A DNA stretch of 43,167 nucleotides from Oscillospiraceae bacterium (GTDB taxonomy: Bacteria; Bacillota; Clostridia; Oscillospirales; CAG-272). Made by a program: the position numbers and the translations under genes. Below, piece after piece: positions 7,013 through 14,783 of this stretch (position 1 is its first letter; each line of letters opens with the position of its first letter). The notes under the pieces are model-generated. The model worked only from the letters and a program-made list of their open reading frames with translations, ran no database searches and was not told where the DNA came from. The stretch lies in contig SVSK01000015.1 of the NCBI GenBank assembly GCA_015064345.1, positions 1-43,167 of the forward strand. Reading direction: 5' to 3'.

Positions 7013-8644
7013 CGCTTTATCTGTTCTGAATTTATCAAGCCAGTCAGGTATCTCTTTTCCCGCATATTTGTTGCGAATGTGAGTCTCCCACTCCAAGATC
7101 AAAGTTTCCCACGTTTTGCCCGTTGTATCCTCAACTGTGTCAGGTTGGATCATCATGTCATACACTGCATCCAGTCCGTAAATATCGGTGAGATATCGGT
7201 TAAACGAGATCATCGGATTTCTGCCGTAGTAGTAATCTGTGGGGTCAAAATCGTCATAAATGTAGGTGAGAATATCGTAGGTCTCGTAGTAGTCCGTATA
7301 CTCATCTGCGTAAGTATGACCGGTGTACTCTTCAAATATTTCGTTCAGCTCCGGAGTTGTCAACACCATATCCTTTATAAGTTGTCTGGTGAAGTAGGAA
7401 TTTATATGACCAAGCTCACAGAATGCCTGTGACTGCCACACTGCACCGAGGTCGGGATTCAGAAGATGCTCTAAATGATGGTAGTATTCGTGCAGGAATG
7501 CATTCATTATCGTTAATGTTATCTTTTGGTTTACGCTATTATAGAAGTTGGCTAGAGGCTTATCGTACAGCAATATCGCGCTCTCACCTGTAAGCCATTT
7601 GATCTCGACTACTCCCGCCTGCTCCTGTAAACCGAAGTATTCAACAGCCTCACTCATTTCGGAATCAAGTATCTCGGAAGTTCGGTAGATTGCGTCCCAG
7701 TCTCCGAAGAAGTAAATACTCTCATCATTCCTACCTGAGACCTCATCGCCGTATTGAGCTACATATGAGATCGCGAACTCATCGTCAATGAGCATCTCCG
7801 CGTAAGTGGTCATTATCCTCAGAGGTACGCTCTCGGAATAATAAGCGTAGCCAATACTTGAGCGTTCAAACTCAATTCCGGATCCCTTTGCGTATGCGGC
7901 AACAAGATCAAAATATTCGTCAAGCTGAGTGTCTATAGGCTGCGCGAGCATTGCATGCCAATCAAGCTTATTCATGATCTTAACAGAAAGTGCTTTGGAG
8001 TAATTAACAGTATCGGAGTCTGCAAATTCCTCTGTAAAGCAAGGGTACTGAAGATTCAATGCATCTGGGTTTTCAATTAAATATGCAGGAAGTAACTCGT
8101 CTGCAATATCCGTTATGTTGTCAGCCTCCCAGCCGAGATGAGCCGCAATCGCGTTTGACATAGCATAAATATAGCCGTAATCTGTATAATCGCCCCACAG
8201 TACTCCGAGGGTTGCGAGCACCTGCTGCCATGTATTCATGTGTGATATAGAAATATATACCTCGTCCTTATCGCTTTCACTGAAGCTGAAGCCGTAGTCT
8301 GTTCCATGTGCGGTTATTCCTTCCGTCGGCATGCCGCATTCTCCGAGAAATCCTAGCAACGTCCGCTCTGAATTTACAAAGTCATCTGCCACAGCCTTGT
8401 CAGCCGTAAAGCAGAAGAATGTGCCGTTGTCTGTTTCAGTTTTCAGCGCATCTCTTAACACCCAGTTGTCAACAAGTGAAGGATAAAGATAATATCCGCT
8501 TTTTGTAGAATAGCTGTAGGTTTCATCAATCGTGATGACCTCAGGCGGCATCTGTTTTTCGTTCGGTTCTGGTGAGCAGCTGCAAATACCTATTAACATC
8601 ACAGCCGAAATAATCACAACACTGATATTTTTGAGAATTCTCAT
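7007..8644 (-). CDS. Lipoprotein with an HExxH zinc-metallopeptidase motif
   Basis: I take the ATG at 8644 as start because GGAG lies 7 bases upstream and a full promoter precedes it. The frame stays open to 8767 only by running through the promoter and terminator. The 545-residue product begins with a lipoprotein signal (hydrophobic 8-20, lipobox I-C-S-C23). It carries FLHEYYHHLEHL with HEYYH at 385-389 and ELGH with Glu410, an arrangement like gluzincin peptidases (HExxH, third ligand Glu 21 residues on). The protein is rich in Asp, Glu and Tyr, fitting an exposed anchored protein. I do not recognise the family; a membrane-bound peptidase is the best inference. It is monocistronic and bracketed by identical terminators. 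Confidence 0.72.
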   Translation of the reverse strand: MRILKNISVVIISAVMLIGICSCSPEPNEKQMPPEVITIDETYSYSTKSGYYLYPSLVDNWVLRDALKTETDNGTFFCFTADKAVADDFVNSERTLLGFLGECGMPTEGITAHGTDYGFSFSESDKDEVYISISHMNTWQQVLATLGVLWGDYTDYGYIYAMSNAIAAHLGWEADNITDIADELLPAYLIENPDALNLQYPCFTEEFADSDTVNYSKALSVKIMNKLDWHAMLAQPIDTQLDEYFDLVAAYAKGSGIEFERSSIGYAYYSESVPLRIMTTYAEMLIDDEFAISYVAQYGDEVSGRNDESIYFFGDWDAIYRTSEILDSEMSEAVEYFGLQEQAGVVEIKWLTGESAILLYDKPLANFYNSVNQKITLTIMNAFLHEYYHHLEHLLNPDLGAVWQSQAFCELGHINSYFTRQLIKDMVLTTPELNEIFEEYTGHTYADEYTDYYETYDILTYIYDDFDPTDYYYGRNPMISFNRYLTDIYGLDAVYDMMIQPDTVEDTTGKTWETLILEWETHIRNKYAGKEIPDWLDKFRTDKAE

Positions 8645-8668
8645 ATATTGCTCCAATCCGTTTTTTTG

Positions 8669-8697
8669 ATTATACCACACGTTCAAGCGACTGTCAA
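8669..8697 (-). promoter_or_regulatory. Consensus sigma-A promoter of the lipoprotein gene
   Basis: On the minus strand TTGACA (8697-8692) and TATAAT (8674-8669) are 17 bases apart, with a TGG extension before the -10 box. It is a full consensus match, about 20 bases before the likely Shine-Dalgarno site. Confidence 0.85.
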
Positions 8698-8738
8698 TAG
8701 GAATCACAAAAATATAAGTTGTTTCGTAACACACAAAT

Positions 8739-8782
8739 AGAAAAAGTGCAGCCGGGTTCGGTTGCACTTTGTTTTTTTATTC
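8739..8782 (+). repeat. 44-bp perfect direct repeat, copy 2
   Basis: Identical to 6969-7012 with no mismatch. The flanking bases diverge at once on both sides. Confidence 0.95.
8743..8778. terminator. Terminator copy 2, downstream of the HPr-like gene
   Basis: Same hairpin as at 6973-7008. On the minus strand it follows the HPr-like gene (stop at 8825) and ends in CTTTTTC. It lies upstream of the lipoprotein promoter and insulates it. Confidence 0.8.
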
Positions 8783-8824
8783 TCTCGCCTTGCGGCTGTT
8801 TTTATCACCTTTGCGGTGGACTGA

Positions 8825-9058
8825 TTACTTCATGAACTTTTCAAATGCGAAGTAGCAGTCGCGCTCAGTCTCAACATACACCTCATCCCAAGAAACCTTG
8901 GCAAGTGCTACGCCGAGAAAGCTTTTTCCGTTGAGTCTGTGCTTGCCGTTAACAAGTGTTACGTCACAAGGGCACTTAATAGCTGCACGAGTAAATTCGA
9001 TTACGTCGGATGCAGTTACAAGCTCGATTGCATAAAGATATTTGCCGTTACAGATCAT
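8825..9058 (-). CDS. HPr-like protein lacking the phosphorylatable histidine
   Basis: The 77-residue protein matches the PTS HPr fold in its second half: VNGKHRLNGKSFLGVALAKV corresponds to the helix-2 region of HPr (usually KSIMGVMSL or similar). The active-site segment GLHARPA of true HPr is absent; the equivalent stretch is VTASDVIEFTRAA, with no His. It therefore cannot carry phosphate from Enzyme I. The Ser at the KSFLG position, the site of regulatory phosphorylation in HPr, is kept. A strong AGGAGGT lies 8 bases before ATG. A regulatory or structural role is inferred; such short HPr-like proteins are common in Clostridia, but I know no function for them. Confidence 0.75.
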   Translation of the reverse strand: MICNGKYLYAIELVTASDVIEFTRAAIKCPCDVTLVNGKHRLNGKSFLGVALAKVSWDEVYVETERDCYFAFEKFMK

Positions 9059-9157
9059 TTTTACTTACCTCCTGATTTACTGTATATGGTGTCTTAATCT
9101 ATGTAAACGGCGGGAAGTTTTGTGTACCGTGAAGTACCTTCCCAACCGACCACGGAT

Positions 9158-9185
9158 ATTATACTACGTTTTTTCGTAAAGTCAA
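9158..9185 (-). promoter_or_regulatory. Sigma-A promoter of the HPr-like gene
   Basis: TTGACT (9185-9180) and TATAAT (9163-9158) on the minus strand are 16 bases apart. The leader would be about 93 bases and contains an inverted repeat. Confidence 0.75.
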
Positions 9186-9325
9186 TACCTTGAAATCATC
9201 TTCTCCCTTTTCACCCGAAAACTGCTTCTCTGCGGCGTTTCTTTGTGCGTTTTGCATATACGAAATGACGACAATATATGCATATTAACCAACAAAAGCC
9301 GCAAAATATAAGTTCAGCCGCTTTT

Positions 9326-9354
9326 GGAGGTATATTTTCTCAATAATTACCTCC
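9326..9354. other. Hairpin with Shine-Dalgarno-like arms upstream of spoVAD
   Basis: GGAGGTA (9326-9332) and TACCTCC (9348-9354) are perfect complements, so each strand displays a Shine-Dalgarno-like sequence in a stem. No start codon is suitably placed on the plus strand. It lies upstream of the presumed forespore start site, so it may be a DNA site rather than an RNA element. Confidence 0.35.
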
Positions 9355-9363
9355 TGCTCTATG

Positions 9364-9393
9364 GGAATATGCACTAAAATTTTCGGAATACTA
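9364..9393 (+). promoter_or_regulatory. Candidate sigma-G (forespore) promoter of spoVAD
   Basis: GGAATA at 9364-9369 contains a full match to the sigma-G -35 pattern gHATR. AATACTA at 9387-9393 matches the -10 pattern CATWHTA at six of seven bases. The spacer is 17. The start site would lie about 20 bases before the spoVAD ATG. spoVA genes depend on sigma-G in Bacillus, which supports the call. Confidence 0.55.
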
Positions 9394-9419
9394 ACAAAAA
9401 ATGATTTGGCGGTGCTTTT

Positions 9420-10448
9420 ATGGGAAACGGTTTACTGAAAATGCAAAAGCGGACCTTTATTATCTCTTCCGGCTCTGTAGTTGGTCAAAAAGAAAAACAC
9501 GGACCACTTGGCGAGTTTTTTGATCTCAGCGGAGACGACAGATTCGGCAAAGATACCTGGGAAAAATCCGAGGCGGAGATGCAAAGACTGGCGCTTGGAA
9601 TCGCACTTCGCAAGGCAGAATTAATGGAAGATATTGACGTTCTTTTTGCAGGGGACTTGATCAATCAGTGCATCTCATCGAGTTATGGACTTCTCGAATA
9701 CAAGTTCCCTTTTCTCGGTTTGTTCGGAGCCTGCTCTACCTGCGCCGAGGGACTTCTGATGTCAGCGGTTTATGCGTCAACCGTCTCCACAAGATGCGCC
9801 GCTGTTACATCATCTCACTTCTGTTCGGCAGAGCGGCAGTTCAGATATCCCCTTGAATACGGAGGTCAGCGTCCTCCAACTTCTCAGTGGACCGTGACAG
9901 GCTCGGGGGCTTTCGTTGTCTCCTCCGATGTAGGTGATGTTCAGCTGAACAAGTCTAAATACGTGCCCGAAATCGTGGAGGTAATGCCCGGTCGAATGAT
10001 TGACCGCGGTATCTCCGACGCCAACAATATGGGCGCAGCTATGGCACCGTCCGCTGTTGACACCCTTGAGAGATATTTCAGTCTGGGTCACGCTCCCGAT
10101 GAGTTTGATCTGATCATTACGGGAGATCTCGGACGAGAAGGCAGCGGTATTCTTATTGATTTGTTATCCGCACGTGGCATTGACATATCAAAAAATCACG
10201 TTGACTGCGGCAATATGGTCTTCGAGCCAACCTCATCCGACACTCACGCAGGCGGCTCGGGTTGCGGATGCAGTGCGGTGGTTATGTCAGCCGACATACT
10301 GGAGAATTTGAGGCGCGGAAAGGTATCGGATATCCTCTTCCTTGGCACGGGAGCGCTTATGAATCCCATGTCGGTGAGTCAAGGACAAACGATCCCGGGA
10401 ATTGCGCATCTATTGCATATCCGCGGGGCGGAAGTCGACAGTATCTGA
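9420..10448 (+). CDS. spoVAD: Stage V sporulation protein AD
   Basis: The 342-residue protein is the thiolase-fold SpoVAD, which binds dipicolinic acid and works with the SpoVA membrane proteins to load it into the forespore and release it at germination. SGSVVGQKEKHGPLGEFFD near the start, TWEKSEAEMQ, LFGACSTCAEGLLMSA and the C-terminal THAGGSGCGCSAVV block are family hallmarks. Length matches Bacillus (338). The Shine-Dalgarno site (GGCGGTG) is weak, and the upstream promoter looks like sigma-G. The usual upstream partner spoVAC is not present here. The next gene is a ClC channel rather than spoVAE directly. Confidence 0.95.
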   Translation: MGNGLLKMQKRTFIISSGSVVGQKEKHGPLGEFFDLSGDDRFGKDTWEKSEAEMQRLALGIALRKAELMEDIDVLFAGDLINQCISSSYGLLEYKFPFLGLFGACSTCAEGLLMSAVYASTVSTRCAAVTSSHFCSAERQFRYPLEYGGQRPPTSQWTVTGSGAFVVSSDVGDVQLNKSKYVPEIVEVMPGRMIDRGISDANNMGAAMAPSAVDTLERYFSLGHAPDEFDLIITGDLGREGSGILIDLLSARGIDISKNHVDCGNMVFEPTSSDTHAGGSGCGCSAVVMSADILENLRRGKVSDILFLGTGALMNPMSVSQGQTIPGIAHLLHIRGAEVDSI

Positions 10449-10466
10449 TAAATTGCACTTTTCATC

Positions 10467-10495
10467 TTGACAAATCATCCTCATTTTGTCATAAT
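10467..10495 (+). promoter_or_regulatory. Sigma-A-like promoter between spoVAD and the ClC gene
   Basis: TTGACA (10467-10472) and CATAAT (10490-10495) are 17 bases apart. TGACAAA (10468-10474) and TTTGTCA (10485-10491) form an inverted repeat that overlaps both boxes and could be an operator. Confidence 0.65.
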
Positions 10496-10526
10496 AGGTA
10501 GCATGACCCAATAAATCGAGGATAAC

Positions 10527-12104
10527 ATGAACAAGATAAAAAATAATATAAATAATGTGCTTCCCTGTATAATTTACGGTGGAATATGCGGAGCATTTAC
10601 CGGTGCGACAATATTTTTCTTTAAGTTCGCGGCAAGCAGAGTTGAGGTGCTTTCGAAATATCTATATAACATCGCAAAGACATCGCCAATATATATTCTT
10701 CTGACATTTGCGGCACTTGTTTCACTTGCGCTCATTATGTTATTCATTCATAAAAAAGCTCCTGAATCAAAAGGCGGCGGAATTCCACGAAGCGAGGGAA
10801 TTCTCAGAGGACTTTTGCCTCTCAAATGGCTAAGAACCCTTATCGGTACCGTAACGGGAAGCATGATAAGCTTCTTCGTTGGACTTCCTCTCGGTGGAGA
10901 AGGACCTTCCGTGCTCATCGGTACATCTATCGGTGGAATGTGTGTAAGCAGATCAAAAAACAAAAGCGCTTCAGGCAGATATGTCATGACTGGCGGTGCC
11001 GGAGCAGGTTTTGCAGTTGCTACAGGTGCCCCTCTCTCGGGAGTGCTTTTCGCCCTTGAGGAAATCCACAAGCGTTTTACTCCTCTGCTCGTGCTCACCG
11101 TTTCAATATCAGTAGTTTGCGCTACCTATGTTAACAGAGTGCTCTGCGGAGTGTTTGGCATAGGGCACGCGCTCTTTGATCTTGAGTATATCGGCAGCTT
11201 CAAGCTTGACAGTGTTCCCTTCTTGCTTCTGCTTGGCGTACTTGTCGCAGTAGCCGTCTCGATTTATGACGCCTCTATTGCCGCTGTAATTCGATTCACC
11301 TCAAAGCACAAGCGTCGCATAACTCCATTAGTAAAAATCTTGACCGTATTCATCGTTACGGGTATCTTCGGATTTATTTTCACCGACGGTATTTATAACG
11401 GGCACGGCCTTATTGATGAAATACTCCAAGGTAATCTCACCATAATGCTTCTCGTGGTGATTCTGCTCGTTCGGTTTGTTATGATGCTTCTTTGCACTGA
11501 CAGTGGCGTTACAGGCGGTACGTTTATCCCCACTCTTGCCATCGGCGCGCTCGTTTCTGCGCTTATCTCCAAGCTTATGCCTGTTCTCGGACTTTCAGAT
11601 GAGCTTGCAACCGCAGTAATTCTGCTTGGCATGTGCGCTTTCATTGGAGGCACACTCAGGGCTCCCCTCACGGCTATCGTGTTTTTCATAGAGCTCACAG
11701 GTCAGTTTAACGATGTATTCTTTGTTGCCATCGCAGTATTCACGGTAAACGCAATTACGGAGCTTATTCACCTTACTCCATTTTATGACAGTGCACTGGA
11801 AAGAATGGTTGAAAATCAGTACAAGGGTCGCAAGGCAGTAATTGCCCATTTCAAGGCAAAGATATCTCCCGATGCTTTCGTAGTCGGAAAGACCGTGCGA
11901 GACGTAATGTGGCCCAGTTCAACTGTCGTTGTAAGCATAAAACGGGAAAACGAAGATGGCAACGATACGGACAATGACGGTGAGAAAAAGCTGTATGCAG
12001 GAGACACTATCGTTCTTCGTTCGCAGTATTATGATGAAAGTGAAATTACTGCTCTGCTTCGTGGGCTACTGGGCAAGGACGCAGATATACATAAGATGGC
12101 ATAA
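10527..12104 (+). CDS. ClC-family chloride channel / H+ antiporter with TrkA-C-like tail
   Basis: The 525-residue protein has about ten hydrophobic segments and the three ClC filter motifs: GGGIPRSEG (83-91, equivalent of GSGIP), GGEGPSV (123-129, equivalent of GREGP) and GGTFIPTLAIGA (330-341). Glu125 is the gating glutamate. The EE pair at 178-179 (LFALEEIHKRF) matches the proton glutamate of ClC-ec1, so coupled Cl-/H+ exchange is more likely than a pure channel. The Ser of GSGIP is Gly here. Residues about 435-520 form a TrkA-C-like cytosolic domain with an acidic insert. It has its own promoter and lies 45 bases before spoVAE, inside a spoVA-type cluster. Confidence 0.92.
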   Translation: MNKIKNNINNVLPCIIYGGICGAFTGATIFFFKFAASRVEVLSKYLYNIAKTSPIYILLTFAALVSLALIMLFIHKKAPESKGGGIPRSEGILRGLLPLKWLRTLIGTVTGSMISFFVGLPLGGEGPSVLIGTSIGGMCVSRSKNKSASGRYVMTGGAGAGFAVATGAPLSGVLFALEEIHKRFTPLLVLTVSISVVCATYVNRVLCGVFGIGHALFDLEYIGSFKLDSVPFLLLLGVLVAVAVSIYDASIAAVIRFTSKHKRRITPLVKILTVFIVTGIFGFIFTDGIYNGHGLIDEILQGNLTIMLLVVILLVRFVMMLLCTDSGVTGGTFIPTLAIGALVSALISKLMPVLGLSDELATAVILLGMCAFIGGTLRAPLTAIVFFIELTGQFNDVFFVAIAVFTVNAITELIHLTPFYDSALERMVENQYKGRKAVIAHFKAKISPDAFVVGKTVRDVMWPSSTVVVSIKRENEDGNDTDNDGEKKLYAGDTIVLRSQYYDESEITALLRGLLGKDADIHKMA

Positions 12105-12149
12105 TTTTACATCACTGCCGTCTTACCTATGTTTGAGTGAGGTGGCATT

Positions 12150-12524
12150 GTGGAAATATTCCTTAATCTTATCAAAGCTTTTGCAGTCGGCGGACTTTTT
12201 TGCGTTATTGCTCAGATATTTATTGACAAAACAAAGCTTACTCCCGCCAGAATACTTGTGGGATACGTTGTAGCCGGTGTGATAATCGGCGGACTCGGCC
12301 TGTATAAGCCACTTGTCGACTTTGCCGGAGGAGGCGCAACAGTTCCTCTGTCGGGATTCGGCTTTCTCATAAGCGACGGCGTGAGAAAGGCTGTTGACAA
12401 CGATGGATTTGTTGGAATACTGACAGGCGGACTGAGTTCTACCGCAGGAGGCATCACCGCAGCAATGTTCTTCGGACTTGTTGCCGCCCTTATCTTCAAA
12501 AGCAAGCCAAAAAACAAGCAATAA
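12150..12524 (+). CDS. spoVAE: Stage V sporulation protein AE (SpoVAEb type)
   Basis: The 124-residue membrane protein has about four hydrophobic segments. DKTKLTPARILVGYVVAG, LGLYKPLVDFAGGGATVP and TAGGITAAMFFGLVAALIF are strong SpoVAE signatures. It forms part of the inner-membrane dipicolinate channel with SpoVAC and SpoVAD. The start is GTG, preceded by GAGGTGG at about 6 bases. It follows the ClC gene by 45 bases with no visible promoter or terminator, so the two are probably co-transcribed. Confidence 0.93.
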   Translation: MEIFLNLIKAFAVGGLFCVIAQIFIDKTKLTPARILVGYVVAGVIIGGLGLYKPLVDFAGGGATVPLSGFGFLISDGVRKAVDNDGFVGILTGGLSSTAGGITAAMFFGLVAALIFKSKPKNKQ

Positions 12525-12531
12525 TCATATT

Positions 12532-12562
12532 CCCGTCAGGCCTCGGCTTGTCGGGAGTTTTG
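12532..12562 (+). terminator. Intrinsic terminator after spoVAE
   Basis: CCCGTCAGGC and GCTTGTCGGG pair with one mismatch and one wobble around a CTCG loop, followed by AGTTTTG. Confidence 0.7.
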
Positions 12563-12583
12563 CTTATATGAGTGTCAATCATC

Positions 12584-12612
12584 TTGACAAATACACACTA
12601 AAATGGTAATAT
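12584..12612 (+). promoter_or_regulatory. Sigma-A promoter of the first glycosidase operon
   Basis: TTGACA (12584-12589) and TAATAT (12607-12612) are 17 bases apart, about 34 bases before the start region of the GH78-like gene. Confidence 0.7.
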
Positions 12613-12652
12613 GTAGAGAGAAAAATACTCTTTATTTTGAAAGGATGATATT

Positions 12653-14773
12653 ATGTTTACAAGTGCTAAATGGATCTGGAGAAAAGACGAGGCTATGGCG
12701 GACGAGCACGTTGATTTTGTTGACAAATTCGTCGCAAAAGCAGGTGCTTCCTATACCCTCACCATCGCATCGGATTCAAATTATGCTTTATATATAAACG
12801 GTACACTTGCGGCTTTCGGCCAGTACGCTGACTACCCGAAATACAAGGTAGCAGACGTAGTTGACGTGACTGATTTTATTCGGGAGGGCGAAAACCGTGT
12901 GGCTATTGTTGTGTGGTACTACGGAATCAAGAACACCTCCACCTACTATATCGGTGATGCAGGTCTTATCTACGAGATCAAGGATAGCGCGGGCAAGATC
13001 CTCTGCTCTTCAAGTGAGGAAACATTGTCCCGTCTTTCTCCCGCTTACGTTCAGCACAAGGGAGATCTGATATCCGGTCAGCTCGGGCTTACATACCGCA
13101 GAAATGAGCAGGCGGCTGACAATTTTATCTCCGAAGACGTCCCCGGATTTGAAAAGAGCCGTATTGTTGAGGGAATATCCTATAAATTCTCTCCTCGCCC
13201 CATAAAGAAGCTTGAGCTTCGTGACCGTCTCCCAGCTCGCATTTGTCAGCAAGGTACTTTCAACTATACCTGCGACCGCGAGACAGGTCCCAACCTTCAG
13301 CACGCGGCACTTTCGTTCCATTTCGTAATAAGCATGGCATCCGATTGCGGCTTCAATCCTGTTCTGAAGGACGGAGGAAAAGCGGTACATATGAAGGCGC
13401 CCGAATACGCAGACGGCGGCATTTACTTCATAGTTGACATTGGCAGCGAAACCTCCGGATTCATTGATCTTGATATCGAAGTGCCCGAGGACTGCCGCAT
13501 TGATATAGGCTGGGGTGAGCATCTGGCAGACGGACGCATCAGAACGGCAGTTCCTCAGTTCTGGAGTGAATTCTTTGCTAAAAAGGGCCACAACTCCTTC
13601 TTCGATCCTTTCCGCAGAATGGGATGCAGATATATTGAATTCTTTGTCCACAGCAGAGAAGTTAAAATCAACTACGCAGGTCTCCGACCTACAGTATATC
13701 CTCTGAATGTTAAGAAATATAAGAGCGGAAATCTCCTCCGCGACACTATTTACGAGGTATGCCAGAACACGCTTATCCAGTGTATGCACGAGCATTACGA
13801 GGACTGCCCCAACCGTGAGCAGGCGCTTTACACTCTTGACTCTCGAAACCAGATGCTCTGCGGATACTATGCTTTTGGCGAGACTGAATTCCCACGCGCT
13901 TCTCTCCGACTTATTGCAGAGGGCCTTACAGACGAGGGGCTTCTCACTCTCTGCTATCCCAGCGACATGGATCTGCTTATTCCCTGCTATTCCTGCGCTT
14001 ACATTATTCAGACAGCTGAATACATTGAGCACAGCGGAGATGCTACCATTGCAGCAGAATGCTTTGATGTTCTCAGCACACTAATTACAACTTTCGTAAA
14101 CCGAATGGATGAAAAAGCTTCAGGTCTTGTTCCTAACTTCTCCGGTCACAAAAGATACTGGAACTTCTACGAATGGCAGCCCACTCTCATGGGCGAAACA
14201 GAGCTCAAAGATTACTCATGTATTGACGGACCTCTAAACGCGTTCTTCTCACTCGCACTTCAGTCAATGGCTTACATCTGTACCGCCACAGGTCTCGGCG
14301 ACGCACAGTATTACCGCGATCTCGCTGATACAATTAACCGCGGTATTGCCATAGAGCTTTACAATAAAGAAACCGGCCTCTTTGAAACTCGCATTGGTAA
14401 GGACACAGGACGCTACAGCGTACTTAGCAATGCGCTTTGTCTCCTCTGCGGCGCGGCTGACGGTCTTGACTTAACGAACATTCTCCGTATTCTCGCAGTA
14501 AACGGAAATGACGGACTCGACTACGAGGTTATCCCCAACACTCTTAGCATGAACAGCTTCAGATTCGATGCTCTGTTGAGAGTTGATCGTGAGAAATACA
14601 AAAATATTATTCTCGACGAGCTTGACCGCGACTATCTCTACATGCTCCGCGGCGGTGCTACATCATTCTGGGAAACAATCATGGGAGAAAGCGACATCAT
14701 CGGTGTCTGCGGTAGCCTTTGCCACGGCTGGTCAGCGCTTCCCATCTACTACTACGAAATTCTTGACAATTAA
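12653..14773 (+). CDS. GH78-like (alpha-L-rhamnosidase family) cytosolic glycoside hydrolase
   Basis: The 706-residue protein has N-terminal beta-sandwich character (LYINGTLAAFGQYADYPKY) and then an (alpha/alpha)6 catalytic domain. In HYEDCPNREQALYTLDSR the residues Asp384, Glu389 and Asp396 keep the spacing D-x4-E-x6-D of the acid residues in Bacillus rhamnosidase RhaB (D567/E572/D579). This supports an inverting alpha-rhamnosidase-type enzyme, although the sugar could differ. There is no signal peptide, so the substrate must be imported or released inside the cell. AAAGGA lies 8 bases before ATG. The GH36 gene follows after 10 bases in the same operon. It has the same plan as the gene at 21732-23819. 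Confidence 0.85.
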   Translation: MFTSAKWIWRKDEAMADEHVDFVDKFVAKAGASYTLTIASDSNYALYINGTLAAFGQYADYPKYKVADVVDVTDFIREGENRVAIVVWYYGIKNTSTYYIGDAGLIYEIKDSAGKILCSSSEETLSRLSPAYVQHKGDLISGQLGLTYRRNEQAADNFISEDVPGFEKSRIVEGISYKFSPRPIKKLELRDRLPARICQQGTFNYTCDRETGPNLQHAALSFHFVISMASDCGFNPVLKDGGKAVHMKAPEYADGGIYFIVDIGSETSGFIDLDIEVPEDCRIDIGWGEHLADGRIRTAVPQFWSEFFAKKGHNSFFDPFRRMGCRYIEFFVHSREVKINYAGLRPTVYPLNVKKYKSGNLLRDTIYEVCQNTLIQCMHEHYEDCPNREQALYTLDSRNQMLCGYYAFGETEFPRASLRLIAEGLTDEGLLTLCYPSDMDLLIPCYSCAYIIQTAEYIEHSGDATIAAECFDVLSTLITTFVNRMDEKASGLVPNFSGHKRYWNFYEWQPTLMGETELKDYSCIDGPLNAFFSLALQSMAYICTATGLGDAQYYRDLADTINRGIAIELYNKETGLFETRIGKDTGRYSVLSNALCLLCGAADGLDLTNILRILAVNGNDGLDYEVIPNTLSMNSFRFDALLRVDREKYKNIILDELDRDYLYMLRGGATSFWETIMGESDIIGVCGSLCHGWSALPIYYYEILDN

Positions 14774-14783
14774 CGGAGTCGGT

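Larger units (their letters stand above)
9059..9419. other. 361-bp divergent intergenic region
   Basis: It holds the minus-strand promoter of the HPr-like gene (9158-9185). A weak plus-strand sigma-A-like pair lies at 9252-9280 (TTGCAT-17-TATATG). A hairpin at 9326-9354 and a sigma-G-like promoter at 9364-9393 follow. The leader of the HPr-like gene contains complementary GGGAAG/CTTCCC arms within 9111-9142. I see no gene in it. Confidence 0.6.

Noticed and set aside
8645-8767. 41-codon N-terminal extension of the lipoprotein
   Set aside because: It would begin inside a terminator stem and run through a consensus promoter. The lipoprotein signal and ribosome site fit the start at 8644.
13010-14032. 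340-codon antisense frame inside the GH78-like gene
   Set aside because: It has no domain signature, ribosome site or promoter, and the plus-strand frame carries conserved catalytic motifs.
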